64,000 bases of DNA. Source: Dyadobacter fermentans DSM 18053 (GTDB lineage Bacteria; Bacteroidota; Bacteroidia; Cytophagales; Spirosomataceae). This document shows, one piece after another, positions 27,479 to 35,886 of the stretch (position 1 is the first letter of the stretch; each line of letters begins with the position of its first letter). The notes beneath the pieces were generated by a model that was given only the letters and a program-made list of their open reading frames with translations, was not told where the DNA came from and did not search any database. The stretch spans positions 1,860,001-1,924,000 of the forward strand of contig NC_013037.1 of the NCBI RefSeq assembly GCF_000023125.1, in the 5' to 3' direction. The position numbers were made by a program, and so were the translations under genes.

Positions 27479-27506
27479 GTTTACAAATAGGGGTTCATTT
27501 GTAAAC
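27479..27506. promoter_or_regulatory. Perfect inverted repeat, candidate operator for the GH44/GH31 operon
   Basis: The 397-nt gap between the hybrid sensor and susC holds GTTTACAAAT (27479-27488) and ATTTGTAAAC (27497-27506), a perfect 10-bp dyad with an 8-nt spacer, flanked by CCA and TGG. A related half-site CAAATGT recurs at 27439-27445 and 27474-27480. On the minus strand, CACATTTG (about 27437-27444) with a TTG 18 nt upstream is a weak promoter candidate, which would put the dyad upstream of the -33, as for an activator. No other gene was seen in the gap. Confidence 0.5.
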
Positions 27507-27730
27507 TGGCGCAGAAAATCGGGCTATTTTTTCACTATTTATTACAGTTTGCCAATGAGCCATGTGCTGAAATGAATGAGCAAGCAATGAGCAAGTGACC
27601 ACGAACGGTTATTAGAGTATGCAACTGGCTTGTTGAACTATTCCAATATGAACCCTACCGCGCATTGCCGGATTAGCTGTATTAAAAATTGCATTTTACG
27701 GCTTCCCGAGGTTTGGGGCGGAATGCAGGA

Positions 27731-30700
27731 TCAGGCCTGGACGGCATGCTTTTTCCGGTATTCGGTCGGAAGCGTCTGGTACTCCTCCTTGAAGAGCCTG
27801 GTGAAGTATTTCGGGTTGTTGAACCCGACCTGGTAGGCAATTTCCGACACCGTCAGCTGGCTTTTCGCGAGCAGGTCGGCGGCCCGCCGGATGCGGATAA
27901 TGCGAATGAATTCCACGGGCGTTTTGCCTGTGAGGGACAGTATTTTTTTGTAGAGATAAACGCGGCTCATCGACATCGCGTCGCTGAGCTCCTCCACCGT
28001 GTATTCGGGATTGGCGAGGTTGGCCTCCACCACGCGCACGGCCCCGTTCACAAATTGCTCGTCCATGGACCGCGCCGGCACTTCGCTCGGACGGATGGCG
28101 ATATGCTGCTGGAATTGTTTTTGCAGCTGCTCGCGCTGGGAGATCAGGTTGGCGATCCTGACCTGCAAAATATCCAGCCGGAACGGCTTGGTCACATACG
28201 CGTCGGCCCCGGTTTGGTAGCCCTGCAATTGCTGTTCTTCTTCGGCCCGCGCCGTAAGCAGCACCACGGGGATGTGCGAAATCCGCCGGTCGGTTTTAAT
28301 GGTCCTGCAAAGCTCGGTCCCATCCATTTCGGGCATCATTACATCGCTCACAATCAGGTCCGGCACGTGTTCGAGCGCCATTTCCAGCCCTATTTTGCCA
28401 TTAGCGGCTTCAATAATCCGGTAATCTTTCTGAAATACTTCTTTGAGATACTCCCTGAACTCGTCGTTGTCCTCGACCAGCAGCACCAGCGGCTTGTCCT
28501 TGCCCGCATTTTCTGTGGGTATGTCAATGTCGATGTCGGCGGTTACTGCCGGGATCACATCCGCTTCGGGCAGGGTTGCACGGCGTGCGAGCGTTTCGCG
28601 GAGGGGTAATGTCACGGTGAATGTGCTGCCTTTTCCGGGCTGGCTTTCGAGGCCGATGGTGCCGTCGTGCATTTTGGTAAACTCCCCCGCAATGGACAGG
28701 CCGATCCCGCTGCCCTGGTTCATGATATGTGCGGGCGTGGGATGCTGGTAGAAACGTTCGAATACTTTCGGCTGGGCCTCGGGGGGAATGCCGATGCCCG
28801 AATCCTCGACGCTGATCTCGATGGCTTCACCGCTCTCTTGCTCCACCACGCGCAGCCGCACGGTAACCTGGCCGTTTTCCGGCGTGAATTTGAATGCATT
28901 CGACAGCAGGTTGTACATCACTTTCGATAACTTATCCTGGTCGAAATCCGCGTACCGCGATTCAATGGCCGTTTCGAACCGGTAGCGAATGTGCTTGTGC
29001 TCGGACAGGTCGGAGAACGTCTGCGCGATTTGCCGCACGAACCGCACGATATCGCCCCGCTCCGGCATAAACTGCGTCTCCTCCACTTCCAGCTTCTTGA
29101 AATCGAGCATTTGGGTCACCAGGTTGAGCAGCCGCCGGGCATTTCGGTGCACGAGCGACAGCTGCCGATGGACCGTGTTATCCGCCCGGATGTTCGTCAG
29201 CAGGTTTTCGAGCGGCGTAAGCATCAGCGTCAGCGGCGTGCGGAACTCGTGGCTCACATTGGTAAAAAACCTGATTTTCATCAAATCCAGCTCATGCATT
29301 TGCTGCGCATACCGCCGTTCCTGTTCCAGCTTGAAATTCATCCGCTCACGTTCGATCAATATCCAGCGCGCGACCATCAATGCACCCGCAAAAAGCAGGA
29401 AGTAGAGGAGATACGCCCAGGGCGTCCGCCAGAAAGGAGGTAGAATACGGATTTCGAGCCTTCGTTCGGTAACGGCCCCACCCTCCCGTGTTTTGACCTT
29501 GAACACATAGGAACCGGGGTCGAGGTTGGTGTAGGTAACCCGCCGGGTGTTGTCGGCCTCAAACCATTGGTCGTTAAACCCTTGCAGCGTGTAGAGGTAA
29601 TGATTTTTTTCGGGATGAAGGAAATTCAATGCGGCAAATTCGATCGTGAACACATTCTGGCTGTGTTGCAGCTCAATGCGCTCGGTGATCGAGACCGACT
29701 TTTCAAGTACGGGATCGCCTGCTGCGGGCATTCCCGGACGGATGCTTTTGTTAAAAATCTGAAAATCGGTGAGCACCACTTTGGCAGCGGCGGCCTCGTC
29801 GGTAACCCGCGCGGGGTCGAATATCGAAAAACCGTTCGCGCCCCCGAACACAAGCTCGCCCGTTCGCAGTCGCAGCGCCGCATTCTCATTAAAGCCGCGC
29901 CCCTGTAACCCATCGACTTCGTTGAACGTACGGACCTGAAATGCGGTCGGAATTCCTCCTGCGCTTTTGGAGACCTGCAAATTCACGAGGCCTTTGGGCG
30001 TACCGAGCCATAATCCCTGCCGCTTGTCGACGGCCACGGTAAGGATGGCATTATCGGGCAGACCGTGGCGGGTGTCGTACGTAACGAATGCATTGCGGCC
30101 GGCGTCGTAGCGGTTGAGGCCCTCGGACGTGCCGATCCAGATATTCCCCGAACCATCCTGCACGAGGGCCGTGACGGCGTCGCTGCTGAGGCTGCTGCGG
30201 TCGCCTGCACGGTGCGCATAATGCACAAAGCGTCCGGTTTCGCGCATGAGCACGTCCACGCCGTTCGCCGTGCCGACCCACAGGTTGCCCTCGCGGTCCT
30301 CCATCAATGCCGAAATGTAGTCGGAACTCACCGAATTGGGCGCCAGATTGCGGTAGTGCCTGAATGTCCTTTTCGACCGGTCGAAAAGGTCGAGGCCATC
30401 GGCCATGGTGCCTACCCACAGTCGTCCGCGCGAATCTTCAAATATCTCCCACACACGATCGTCGACGAGGCTGGTCGAATCGGCCGGGTCGTGGAGGTAG
30501 CGGGTGAACTTCCGGCCGTCGAAACTGTTGAGCCCGCCGAAATACGTTCCTATCCAGAGCACATCCTGGCTATCGAGGAACAAGCTGACAATCACATCAT
30601 TACTGAGACTGTTCGGATCGCCGGGCCGGGCCTTGAACTGCCGGAAGCTGTTGTTCTGCCGATCGTAATAGATCAGTCCGCCGCCATTGGTGCCTACCCA

Positions 30701-31867
30701 TAAATTCCCCTTCCTGTCTTCGGCAAACACATTCACGTCGTCGAAGGGCAGACTGCTCGCGTCGCCGGGCAAGTGGCGTACGAGTGAAAACCGGAAGATA
30801 TTCTGGTGATAATTACAAAATCCCTGCTTGAACGTCCCGGCCCAGATCATGCCTGTGGCGTCGCGGTACAATGCCTGGATGCTGTTCTGGCTGATCGTCC
30901 GCGGGTCGCCGGGATTGGAGCGCAGCGTGGTGACGGAGCCACTTTTTTTGTCGAGAATATTAATGCCGCCGTGGTCGGTCCCGATCCAGATCCGTCCGTC
31001 GGGTCCGAGCACCATCGCGCTTACCGCATTGTTGCTCAGCCTGAAATCAGGCCCGGTTGTACTGGCTACGCGCAGGACATTCTTTTGGAAATCGAAATTG
31101 AATGCGCCCAGGGCTGCTTTCACAATGTACACCCACGGCTGGCCGTCGGCATCTACAAACACCTTGCGGTTGGAAAGCTTGTCGAGGCTTCGGCGCTGTA
31201 ACAAAGCGCTTTGGATATCGATCTTGTGCGTGCGGGCGTTCACGCGGGCGAGCAGGCCGTCGTCGCAAACCACCCAGAGATTGCCCTGCGCATCCTCGTC
31301 GAAGTCCGAAATGACGCGGGTACCTCCGCCGGCGGCATCCCCGGCAGGGCTGAAACGCACTCTGACGAGCGTTTTGGTGGCAGTTACAAATTTCAGGAGT
31401 CCGAGTTTGTTATGGCTGATCCAGTAGTCGCCCGAGCGGGTTTTGATCACGCGGTTAAAATCGGCGTCGCTGAGCCCGAAACGGTGAGCAGCGCGGTTGG
31501 CATTGTGATCGATGGTTTCGGTAACGGGGTCGTACACATCAAAGCCGATCCGGGTATTGATCCAGATGTAACCTTGCGGATCTTCGAAAATCGCATTCAC
31601 CTGACGGTCGGAAATGCTGGCCGAATCGGCCGGATCATGCCTGAAAACGCGGAATGAATAGCCATCGAAGCGGTTCAGCCCATTGGCAGTCCCGATCCAG
31701 ACGAAGCCGCGGCTGTCCTTCAAAAAGCAGTTGACCTGGTTATGCGAAAGGCCTTTTTCGGTGTTGTAGCGAACAAACTGATAGTCGGCAGGCTGCGCCG
31801 TCCCCTGCTCCGCCCATCCCATGAAGCCCACCAGGAGCACCAAGAAACATATCACCCAACGATTCAT
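27731..31867 (-). CDS. Hybrid two-component system sensor/regulator (HTCS)
   Basis: 1378 residues containing a whole signalling pathway. After a signal peptide (FMGWAEQGTAQ), about 14 reg_prop beta-propeller repeats (FVWIGTANGLNRFDG, LWVGTNGGGLIYYD and similar) form the periplasmic sensor. A Y_Y_Y domain (about 760-815) and a membrane segment (WAYLLYFLLFAGALMVARW) come next. The histidine kinase has the phospho-acceptor His873 in NVSHEFRTPLTLML and the ATPase motifs. A receiver domain has Asp1175 in LIVSDVMMPEMDG. An AraC-type DNA-binding domain spans about 1275-1375. Such regulators usually bind oligosaccharides and activate the adjacent locus, here the GH44/GH31 operon. It reads toward susC, 397 nt away. 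Confidence 0.95.
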   Translation of the reverse strand: MNRWVICFLVLLVGFMGWAEQGTAQPADYQFVRYNTEKGLSHNQVNCFLKDSRGFVWIGTANGLNRFDGYSFRVFRHDPADSASISDRQVNAIFEDPQGYIWINTRIGFDVYDPVTETIDHNANRAAHRFGLSDADFNRVIKTRSGDYWISHNKLGLLKFVTATKTLVRVRFSPAGDAAGGGTRVISDFDEDAQGNLWVVCDDGLLARVNARTHKIDIQSALLQRRSLDKLSNRKVFVDADGQPWVYIVKAALGAFNFDFQKNVLRVASTTGPDFRLSNNAVSAMVLGPDGRIWIGTDHGGINILDKKSGSVTTLRSNPGDPRTISQNSIQALYRDATGMIWAGTFKQGFCNYHQNIFRFSLVRHLPGDASSLPFDDVNVFAEDRKGNLWVGTNGGGLIYYDRQNNSFRQFKARPGDPNSLSNDVIVSLFLDSQDVLWIGTYFGGLNSFDGRKFTRYLHDPADSTSLVDDRVWEIFEDSRGRLWVGTMADGLDLFDRSKRTFRHYRNLAPNSVSSDYISALMEDREGNLWVGTANGVDVLMRETGRFVHYAHRAGDRSSLSSDAVTALVQDGSGNIWIGTSEGLNRYDAGRNAFVTYDTRHGLPDNAILTVAVDKRQGLWLGTPKGLVNLQVSKSAGGIPTAFQVRTFNEVDGLQGRGFNENAALRLRTGELVFGGANGFSIFDPARVTDEAAAAKVVLTDFQIFNKSIRPGMPAAGDPVLEKSVSITERIELQHSQNVFTIEFAALNFLHPEKNHYLYTLQGFNDQWFEADNTRRVTYTNLDPGSYVFKVKTREGGAVTERRLEIRILPPFWRTPWAYLLYFLLFAGALMVARWILIERERMNFKLEQERRYAQQMHELDLMKIRFFTNVSHEFRTPLTLMLTPLENLLTNIRADNTVHRQLSLVHRNARRLLNLVTQMLDFKKLEVEETQFMPERGDIVRFVRQIAQTFSDLSEHKHIRYRFETAIESRYADFDQDKLSKVMYNLLSNAFKFTPENGQVTVRLRVVEQESGEAIEISVEDSGIGIPPEAQPKVFERFYQHPTPAHIMNQGSGIGLSIAGEFTKMHDGTIGLESQPGKGSTFTVTLPLRETLARRATLPEADVIPAVTADIDIDIPTENAGKDKPLVLLVEDNDEFREYLKEVFQKDYRIIEAANGKIGLEMALEHVPDLIVSDVMMPEMDGTELCRTIKTDRRISHIPVVLLTARAEEEQQLQGYQTGADAYVTKPFRLDILQVRIANLISQREQLQKQFQQHIAIRPSEVPARSMDEQFVNGAVRVVEANLANPEYTVEELSDAMSMSRVYLYKKILSLTGKTPVEFIRIIRIRRAADLLAKSQLTVSEIAYQVGFNNPKYFTRLFKEEYQTLPTEYRKKHAVQA

Positions 31868-31933
31868 TCTTGTGAAGGTACCTCTTTTGCACCGAATTTA
31901 CCATCCCCACGGCCTGGCGGCCAGGCATTGCGG

Positions 31934-32899
31934 CTATTGCTGGTCACGGACGAGTTCCGGCGCCGAAGGTTTTCTCACCCCTTTCTCTTTCAGCATTTCG
32001 CTGATTTGCCGGGCCATATACACCGATGCCTCGATTTCTGCCTTGCGGATGGCCACGCTCTCGATGTTGAAGCCAAAAGGAATCGCGCGTTCGATGCAGA
32101 GTGAAGTCAGCGCCGAGGCAATATCGAGGCACACATTCACGGATTTATCGAGAATATCTTCGGATTTTCTAAAATCGTCTTTCAACGCATCGGGCACGTG
32201 AATGCCGAGCCATTCCATGAATTGGAGCGTTTTTTCCGATCCGCAGGCCGTAAGGGTAAAAATGATGGTCGGGGGCGAAACCTGCTGGCGCTCGCAACGC
32301 TGCGCGAGGTCTTCGATCACCTGCCGGGCATATTCGAGGTCGAAAACGCATTGGGAAATAAAATACGATACGCCGCATTCCATCTTGTCGAGTATCCTTA
32401 CGTCTTCGTCTTGCAGCACCTTATGGCGCTCGGGAATGGTCACCGCGCCGATGGCCGACGTCGCCTCGTGTTTCCGCCAGATCTGATAAGCCTCCGGCAG
32501 GCTGGTTTTCACCGGAAAATCCGGGGCCGGCACGCCTACAAACACCGGATAAAAACTCTGATCATGCAGCTGTTCGAGCCAATCCGACAGTTCATCGGGC
32601 GAAAACTTGCCTGCGGGGCGGTATATGATCTTCGGGACGTTCAGCGCGCCCAGAAATTCGGAAGCAAAAACCAGGGGATCGAGGGCATTCAGGAACGGAA
32701 AAGGCCTCTCCTCCTTCGTCCGCGCCGATTCATCCTGCACATCATAAACCACCAGCGCATCAATATCCAGGGACGACAATCGCTCGATCGTCTTATGGGC
32801 GATCTCGGCAACGCGATCGGCGGTGGTATCAGCTTTGGGCGGCGTAATGCCATAAAGCACCACGCCCGATTCTCTGGATTTGATTTTTTGTAAAAACAT
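31934..32899 (-). CDS. Methylenetetrahydrofolate reductase family protein
   Basis: 321-residue cytoplasmic protein that looks like a MetF/MTHFR-type TIM barrel. Recognisable parts are the start VVLYGITPPKA, VYDVQDESART, ERPFPFL, the central IPERHK, GVSYFISQCVFDLEYA (the MTHFR FITQ-like strand), and the end PFGFNIESVAIRKAEIEAS. It resembles the divergent group annotated as 5,10-methylenetetrahydrofolate reductase in Actinobacteria more than canonical MetF, so its true substrate is uncertain. It lies 66 nt upstream of the hybrid sensor on the same strand. Minus-strand TATTTTAC just before the ATG is a weak -7 candidate. Confidence 0.68.
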   Translation of the reverse strand: MFLQKIKSRESGVVLYGITPPKADTTADRVAEIAHKTIERLSSLDIDALVVYDVQDESARTKEERPFPFLNALDPLVFASEFLGALNVPKIIYRPAGKFSPDELSDWLEQLHDQSFYPVFVGVPAPDFPVKTSLPEAYQIWRKHEATSAIGAVTIPERHKVLQDEDVRILDKMECGVSYFISQCVFDLEYARQVIEDLAQRCERQQVSPPTIIFTLTACGSEKTLQFMEWLGIHVPDALKDDFRKSEDILDKSVNVCLDIASALTSLCIERAIPFGFNIESVAIRKAEIEASVYMARQISEMLKEKGVRKPSAPELVRDQQ

Positions 32900-33006
32900 G
32901 CTTGTAAAATATGGCCCTGGGCTCCGTTTTCCGGAAAGGTCAGCAAGTATAATAAAATTTAGTGACTACACATTTGCCGGTTGTCCCTTAACCCGCTTCG
33001 CCTCGT

Positions 33007-33650
33007 TCACAAAAACACCGTAAAATACCCCTGCTTTCCTTGCAGCGTGCCTTTAAACAGCAGCCTTTCATTTCCCTGCCAGCGCGGCGCAAAGTCGTCG
33101 GAAGGAAGGAGGCCCGGTAGCAGGAGGATCTGCCGCGGCTGGCCGGTTGTGAGGTCGCGGACCCAGAGGCTGTAAGGGCCGCCCGAGGGGCTGGTTCGCG
33201 TGCTCAGGAATGCGAGCTGCTTTCCGTCCGGCGAGAATGAGGGCGAGGTGTCCACCCAGCTGGGCTGCGTTTCGAAAAATTTCGCTTCGCCGGTCCCGTC
33301 GGCGGAATATAAGGAAATGACGGCTCGCCATTGCTTGCTTTCCGGCTCTGCCCGGGCCCGTGAAACGGCAATGAAACGGCCGTCCGGCGACCAGTCGATA
33401 TCGCCTGGCCGGATGTTGTTCAACTCGCGGATCGGCATCGGTGGGGTCAGCGGAATCGAATCTCCTGCCACGAGAGCTGGTACGCGTCATTGGCGACAGA
33501 AATTTTCAGGGCAACAGGCCTCACAAGCCTGGATGGATCGATTGCCTTTTCCCGGCACGAGAGAAAAAATGCAATCAGCATTAACAGGAAGATGGAGCGT
33601 TTTATGGCTGGCCGCTGTTTCCAGCGGCCCGTTGCCGTTTTTCTAAACAT
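33007..33650 (-). pseudogene. PD40/TolB-like beta-propeller lipoprotein, frameshifted
   Basis: Two overlapping minus-strand frames make one product. 33650-33447 encodes a lipoprotein signal (LLMLIAFFLSC) and the start of a mature domain (DAYQLSW). 33471-33007 continues in another frame with GDSIPLTPPMPIRELNN and PD40 propeller motifs IDWSPDGRFIAVSR and PSFSPDGKQLAFLS. Joining TGG-CA to GGA with one added base gives SWQGDSIP, so a single missing base near 33470-33475 is likely. The intact protein would be only about 210 residues, with two or three propeller blades, short for a TolB-like fold. The start overlaps the Dabb gene by 8 nt and is uncertain. Confidence 0.6.
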
Positions 33651-34050
33651 CTATCGCGTCATATACGATCACTTTGTCCCACAGATGGCTGCAATCCTTG
33701 ATAAACTGCTGGTGGATCGGGTGATCCTGGTAACTGGCCTGGCCTGCAAGGTCTTCAAAAAACATGAGCTCGGACACCGCCCAGCTGTTGTCCACGACGT
33801 CCCGTTTTTCCGTGCTGGCCACTACGCCGATTCGCAGATCCTTGATGGCCTCGATCTTCCGCAGCGTTTTCAGGCCTTCGATAATCCTGTCGCGATCAGC
33901 CTTGGAACCAGGGTTTTTCAACCAGAAAAAAACATGGTGAACGAGCGGGTACTTGCTTTTCTCAGGAGCAAGCGGCGACGCCACGGAAGCGGTAGCACCA
34001 GCGGCCAATGTAACGGAACTTGCTATGAATTTCCGACGGGAATGGGTCAT
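33643..34050 (-). CDS. Dabb (stress-responsive alpha/beta-barrel) family protein with Tat-like signal
   Basis: 135 residues. The N-terminus THSRRKFIASSVTLAAG is a twin-arginine export signal. The mature part (VHHVFFWLKNPGSKADRD to HLWDKVIVYDAI) is one Dabb ferredoxin-like domain, with the family's FWLK start and the HPIHQQFI motif near the end. Family members dimerise; some are cyclases or monooxygenase-like, but the role here is unknown. It precedes the frameshifted lipoprotein gene on the same strand. Confidence 0.85.
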   Translation of the reverse strand: MTHSRRKFIASSVTLAAGATASVASPLAPEKSKYPLVHHVFFWLKNPGSKADRDRIIEGLKTLRKIEAIKDLRIGVVASTEKRDVVDNSWAVSELMFFEDLAGQASYQDHPIHQQFIKDCSHLWDKVIVYDAIDV

Positions 34051-34485
34051 GATGATTGTTCAGATATAGTAAGAAATAAAAATTGGCTTAAAACTAACAT
34101 AACAGGCGTTTGGGGGTTTGAACATATCCCGACGACGCGGGCGAAGATATAAAGGAAACCTGGCTACTGAAAACACAAAAAGTCATTTCCAGGATTGAGC
34201 ACCGGTATTAGTTCAAAGAGTTTCAGGCGCAACTAGTCTCGGGCCGGGCGTCCACAGCTGTCTTACCATTTTGTACTTTAAGATTCATATTAAGCGTATC
34301 TTATTTTCAACGTCTATCTTTTAATAACGCATTTATCAAACAAATATCTAATTGATTTGAGATCCACTGAATTTCGATCGTTTCCCGGCGCTGATGGTTC
34401 CAGTTTTTTCTACGGATTTTGCAATTAATTTGAGTTAATTGTAAATATGTCATTGTTTACTGAAGTCGACTAACCCAATAACCGC
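34051..34485. other. AT-rich intergenic region, divergent promoter zone
   Basis: 435 nt with no convincing coding frame between the minus-strand Dabb gene and the plus-strand T9SS gene. It becomes clearly AT-rich from about 34270. It contains a dyad CAATTAA (34422-34428) / TTAATTG (34435-34441), with TTT and AAA flanks, about 45 nt before the 34486 start. No clear TAnnTTTG element was found. Confidence 0.5.
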
Positions 34486-35670
34486 ATGAAAAATCTATAC
34501 CTCATTCTTTCCCTTGTTTTATTTTCCAAATTGGCCTTTGCTCAGTGTCCTACCACCGAAATTCAGTTTACCACGCAACAGCAAATCGACAACTTTGCAA
34601 TAAACTATCCCTTGTGTACAGATGCCTCGAACTTCAACCTATATATTTCAGGCAACGACATTACAAATGTTGATGGGTTTATAAATCTTACTAAGATAAA
34701 AGAAATCGGGATTTTCACCGCACCTAATCTTGCCAATTTGGAAGGATTGGCGAACATAACTGCTGCCGGTGGAATCCAAATTAGTGGCCCCAATCTACTG
34801 TCAGGAAGCCTCGAAGACCTTGAATACCTCCAAACAGCCGGTTACCTTGTAGTTATAGGATCGAACTGGACAACCTTGACCATCCCACAAAATCTGGAAC
34901 AGATTGAAAATTTTGTGGTATTAGGCTATAATTCCCTATTAACCAATATAAGTTCTTTATCCTCGTTACCTGCTGTCAGCGGCAGGGTAGATATTTATCA
35001 AAACCCACTACTTAGCGATTGTCTATCAGAAATCGTTTGCAAAGGAGTTGAAATTATACCCGGCAAATTTCCCGAATCGACAGTAAATGATAATGGCGCA
35101 GGCTGCAACACCAATGCTGAGATCCTTGCGAATTGCGAGCAAAATCTACCAGTAGACCTGGCAAGTTTCGAAACAATGACAGAAGGAAAAACAGCTGTGC
35201 TTACATGGGTGACGACATCTGAAACTAATAGCAGCCATTTTGATATCCAGCGGAGTGCAAATGGAATAAACTGGAAAACATTAGGCACCGTAGCTGCGCA
35301 GCAGGATAGTAAAAATATATTGATCTACAAATATGTTGACAAATCTCCGCGTCCAGGCAATAATTACTACCGGCTGAAAATGGTCGACTTGGACAGGACG
35401 TACGCCTATTCTTCTGTACAAGCCACATATGTTAACCAACCCATTGGCATTATTTATCCTAATCCTGTCGAAGATCGGCTTGTTATTACAGGCGGTGAAA
35501 ATCAGAATAAAGCTATTGTAAAAATTTATGATGCTGCCGGGAAAGTTGTATTAACGACCCAATATACCCATGAAGGAATTCCAGTTGAAAAGCTAGGTAC
35601 GGGGATTTATACTGCCACATTCGAAGGAAAAGATGTAGAGATCAGTACTTTCAAATTTGTAAAAAAGTAA
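34486..35670 (+). CDS. T9SS-sorted surface protein with receptor-L/leucine-rich-like N-terminus
   Basis: 394 residues with signal peptide (SLVLFSKLAFAQ). Residues about 20-200 contain short repeats of the type LTKIKEIGIFTAPNLANLEG and LEYLQTAGYLVVIGSNWTTL, resembling the beta-helical receptor-L/BspA-like solenoid. Then come a linker, an immunoglobulin-like module (LTWVTTSETNSSHFDIQRS, YYRLKMVDLDRTYAYS) and a T9SS type A sorting domain (IIYPNPVEDRLVITGG to TFKFVKK). Probably a cell-surface binding or adhesion protein. The gene is visibly AT-rich (about 40 percent GC by eye against mid-50s around it), suggesting recent acquisition. Confidence 0.82.
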   Translation: MKNLYLILSLVLFSKLAFAQCPTTEIQFTTQQQIDNFAINYPLCTDASNFNLYISGNDITNVDGFINLTKIKEIGIFTAPNLANLEGLANITAAGGIQISGPNLLSGSLEDLEYLQTAGYLVVIGSNWTTLTIPQNLEQIENFVVLGYNSLLTNISSLSSLPAVSGRVDIYQNPLLSDCLSEIVCKGVEIIPGKFPESTVNDNGAGCNTNAEILANCEQNLPVDLASFETMTEGKTAVLTWVTTSETNSSHFDIQRSANGINWKTLGTVAAQQDSKNILIYKYVDKSPRPGNNYYRLKMVDLDRTYAYSSVQATYVNQPIGIIYPNPVEDRLVITGGENQNKAIVKIYDAAGKVVLTTQYTHEGIPVEKLGTGIYTATFEGKDVEISTFKFVKK

Positions 35671-35796
35671 TTAAACCGAACAATTTCTTAGCCTGCATAC
35701 AGCAAGCAAAAATAAACATGCCCTACTGCGCTGAAAGTACAATGGAGCGCCGCTACCACTCCAATTAACCAAAAGTCAACTTAATGACTATCAATT

Positions 35797-35842
35797 ATTT
35801 AATTGTATTTCGCAATGGTTTTCCAGCGAAATACAATTAAAT
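35797..35842. repeat. Perfect 17-bp inverted repeat with 12-nt loop
   Basis: ATTTAATTGTATTTCGC (35797-35813) faces its exact complement GCGAAATACAATTAAAT (35826-35842), separated by AATGGTTTTCCA. It lies 126 nt after the T9SS gene stop and 44 nt before the M43 protease start, so it is in the leader or promoter of that gene. It could be a terminator for the upstream gene or an operator. Only a short T-rich stretch follows. Confidence 0.75.
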
Positions 35843-35886
35843 TTATTGTACCGTTAGTTGCTCAGTGAACCCTAGCATCCATCACC

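Noticed and set aside
33610..33629. Intrinsic terminator after the Dabb gene
   Set aside because: The stem is perfect (8 bp, GAAA loop on minus), but no T tract follows on the minus strand and it falls within the next frame. Kept only as a hairpin note.
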